A DNA stretch of 7,572 nucleotides from Opitutales bacterium (GTDB taxonomy: Bacteria > Verrucomicrobiota > Verrucomicrobiae > Opitutales > CAG-312): the NCBI GenBank assembly GCA_017623955.1, contig JAGAOA010000176.1:1-7572 (forward strand), in the 5' to 3' direction. The position numbers and the translations under genes were made by a program. Under the pieces are notes generated by a model that was not told the origin of the DNA, did no database searches, and saw only the letters and a program-made list of their open reading frames with translations. Below are positions 6,240-7,572 of this stretch, one piece after another; within the stretch, counting starts at the first letter, position 1; each line of letters opens with the position of its first letter.

Positions 6240-6737
6240 ATGCATTTTTATAAAAGAACATTTTGGATATTACCTGCAATTTTGCAAGTCTTGATATTGT
6301 TTCTTATCTCGTGTACAAAAGAGACAATTCCATTACCCTTTGCATCCACTTGTACACTCACTTTGGGAAATAAAATAATCAATGCTCAGATAGCCATAAC
6401 CGAGTCGCAAAAGGCACAAGGTTTAATGTTTCGGAAGTCGTTACCACAAAATAATGCAATGATTTTTGTATTTGACACCCCAAAACAAATGTCCTTTTGG
6501 ATGAAAAACACAGAAATCGCCCTCGATATAGCTTTTTTGACTAGTGATGGCACTATAACAGAAATAAAAAGAATGTATCCGTTCGATTTGAATGCAGTAA
6601 AGTCTTCTAGAGAAGATATTTTATATTGTATAGAAACTAATGCAAATTGGTTTTCCCAAAACGATGTATCAGTAGGAGATAAACTTGATATGAAAGCTTT
6701 TAAACAAGCAATCATAGCAAGAAAGGCAGCCGAGTGA
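6240..6737 (+). CDS. DUF192 lipoprotein
   Basis: A 165-residue protein with a lipoprotein signal: positively charged start (HFYKR), hydrophobic run 8-22 and lipobox LISC with the lipidated cysteine at residue 25. The mature part is a DUF192 domain at about 38-150. Its hallmarks are ITESQKAQGLMFRKSL at 53-68, AMIFVFDTPKQMSFWMKNT at 73-91, ALDIAFLTSDG at 94-104, the IKRMYP stretch at 109-114, and an end with SVGDKLDM. DUF192 proteins are small beta-rich domains of unknown function, often exported. Residue 12 after the lipidated cysteine is still linker, so the domain is tethered to a membrane. I chose the ATG at 6240 because the signal peptide begins there; ATGs at 6150 and 6201 in the same frame would put extra charged residues before it. 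No Shine-Dalgarno precedes it. Its stop overlaps the next gene's GTG (GTGA, 6734-6737), so it is the first gene of the rightward unit. Confidence 0.88.
   Translation: MHFYKRTFWILPAILQVLILFLISCTKETIPLPFASTCTLTLGNKIINAQIAITESQKAQGLMFRKSLPQNNAMIFVFDTPKQMSFWMKNTEIALDIAFLTSDGTITEIKRMYPFDLNAVKSSREDILYCIETNANWFSQNDVSVGDKLDMKAFKQAIIARKAAE
6722..6726 (+). promoter_or_regulatory. Shine-Dalgarno site supporting the GTG start of the small membrane protein
   Basis: AAAGG lies 7 bases before the GTG at 6734, inside the 3' end of the lipoprotein gene. It supports translation of the otherwise unrecognised 88-residue protein. Confidence 0.5.
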
Positions 6738-7000
6738 AACGTTATCCAATAAGATTAAAAGTAATACTCCTATGTATTTGCACAATTATAGCTTGCTTAG
6801 GAGCATTTATATCTTACTCTATTAAGGAGCAAGATATGACTGCTTGGCAAAAACAACAACAAATAGATTTTGATAAACAAACAGGAGCTACAAAATTCAA
6901 AGCTATAATAGATTCAACTATATGTGGAGCCTTGCTGTTTGCAATATCGGCAATATCAATAACATCAGCCTATAAATTTTATAAAACTAAGAAAAAATGA
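6734..7000 (+). CDS. Small two-helix membrane protein, unknown function
   Basis: An 88-residue protein that I do not recognise. It has a basic N-terminus (KRYPIRLK), a membrane helix at about 9-29 (KVILLCICTIIACLGAFISY), a polar loop at 30-56 (KEQDMTAWQKQQQIDFDKQ and on), a second helix at about 58-79 (IIDSTICGALLFAISAISIT) and a lysine-rich tail (KFYKTKKK). The positive charge at both ends suggests that both termini are cytoplasmic and the loop is periplasmic. The GTG start has AAAGG 7 bases upstream and overlaps the lipoprotein stop as GTGA; its own stop overlaps the mnmE ATG as ATGA. Tight coupling on both sides argues that it is a real gene, though it is short and no family is evident. 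Confidence 0.75.
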   Translation: MKRYPIRLKVILLCICTIIACLGAFISYSIKEQDMTAWQKQQQIDFDKQTGATKFKAIIDSTICGALLFAISAISITSAYKFYKTKKK

Positions 7001-7572
7001 GCAGAACAATAGTAGCACTTTCAACACCTTCAGGAGAATCTGCAATAGGCGTTATCCGATTGAGTGGCGATGCCGTTGTATCTTTGTCAGAAAGTATATT
7101 TTCAAAAAAGTTGACTCCACGTTACGCACATAGAGCAATATATAAAAATCTTGCTGGCGATATACTAGACGACACTGTTGTTACATATTTTAAAGCACCT
7201 GCATCGTATACAGGCGAAGATTGCCTAGAAATAGCAACACACGGAAATCCATTTATAATCCAATCTATAATATCCGACTTAATCGCTAGAGGCGCAGAAC
7301 CTGCCCAAGCAGGAGAATTTACACGAAAAGCATTTGAAAACGGGAAACTCGACCTCAGTCAAGCCGAAGCTGTTGCATTACTCATCCAAGCACGCAGTAC
7401 ACGTTCCCTAAAAGCTGCTCAAAAACAGTTATCAGGCGAATTAGGCAAACGTATTAATGATATGTCTGAACAACTTTTAAATGTACTCGCCCTAATAGAA
7501 GCCTATATAGATTTCCCAGAAGATAATCTTCCGCAAGAAGATAAAGACGCCGTAACATCTGCAATAACTACA
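6997..7572 (+). CDS. mnmE: tRNA uridine-5-carboxymethylaminomethyl modification GTPase MnmE, C-terminus beyond the right edge
   Basis: With MnmG, MnmE installs the 5-carboxymethylaminomethyl group on wobble U34 of certain tRNAs, in the cytoplasm. The 192 visible residues cover the N-terminal tetrahydrofolate-binding (TrmE-N) domain and the beginning of the helical domain. Family motifs in order are TIVALSTPSGESAIGVIRLSG at 4-24, DDTVVTYFKAPASYTGEDCLEI at 58-79 (SYTGED is the classic signature), THGNPF at 81-86, GEFTRKAFENGKLDLSQAEAV and LIQARS in the middle, and EAYIDFPEDNLP near the end. MnmE is about 450 residues, so the GTPase domain and the C-terminal CxGK motif lie outside. The ATG overlaps the stop of the small membrane-protein gene (ATGA); only a weak purine stretch (AAGAAAA) precedes it. 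No oddity is seen apart from THGN where many homologues have CHGG. Confidence 0.96.
   Translation, partial: MSRTIVALSTPSGESAIGVIRLSGDAVVSLSESIFSKKLTPRYAHRAIYKNLAGDILDDTVVTYFKAPASYTGEDCLEIATHGNPFIIQSIISDLIARGAEPAQAGEFTRKAFENGKLDLSQAEAVALLIQARSTRSLKAAQKQLSGELGKRINDMSEQLLNVLALIEAYIDFPEDNLPQEDKDAVTSAITT

Noticed and set aside
6386..6715. Minus-strand open frame of 109 codons
   Set aside because: It is antisense to the DUF192 lipoprotein gene, whose motifs are clear, and it has no signal of its own.
1..7572. CRISPR array, insertion sequence, tRNA or other RNA gene, riboswitch, strong terminator hairpin
   Set aside because: Nearly all bases are within convincing coding regions, and I saw no spaced direct repeats, transposase motifs, tRNA-like sequence or GC-rich hairpin followed by T-run.

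Overview
The window is an ordinary-looking, densely packed bacterial chromosome segment. It is AT-rich (roughly one third to two fifths GC by eye) and holds no mobile element, RNA gene, CRISPR array or repeat that I can see. Two transcription units diverge from a short gap at about 6184-6239. The organism is a Gram-negative diderm: there is a Ton energy-transduction system, several signal peptides and a lipoprotein. The gene order (DUF3450-like, periplasmic-domain ExbB, small ExbB, ExbD, TonB, TPR protein) occurs in Gammaproteobacteria and in Verrucomicrobia. The MnmE N-terminus (HGNP, GEFTRKAF, EAYIDFPEDNLP) reminds me of Verrucomicrobia/Opitutae MnmE. A low-GC member of the PVC group, possibly Opitutae, is my best guess; this is recollection and not a database result.

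Leftward unit (6183 down to 1, minus strand): eight genes with almost no intergenic DNA. In order they are an M24 metallopeptidase (Xaa-Pro peptidase type), a short secreted coiled-coil protein resembling DUF3450, a TtpC-like MotA/TolQ/ExbB protein with a periplasmic coiled-coil domain, a small second ExbB, ExbD, TonB, a secreted TPR protein, and dihydropteroate synthase (folP, cut by the left edge). Three junctions are 4-base ATGA stop/start overlaps, one is TGATATG, and the others overlap by 8 to 26 bases or are separated by 9 bases, so the block looks like one translationally coupled operon.

Rightward unit (6240 to 7572, plus strand): a DUF192 lipoprotein, a small two-helix membrane protein of unknown function and mnmE (tRNA uridine modification GTPase, cut by the right edge). 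Both junctions overlap (GTGA, ATGA).

Working together: the two ExbB-family proteins and ExbD would form a proton-motive-force-driven inner-membrane motor that energises TonB. TonB contacts outer-membrane receptors, and the DUF3450-like and TPR proteins are probable periplasmic accessories. folP, the peptidase and mnmE look like housekeeping genes that share the transcripts. I see no convincing new system. The points most worth a second look are the altered active-site loop of FolP (TPD replaced by GKY), the truncated DUF3450-like protein, and the unknown small membrane protein next to mnmE.
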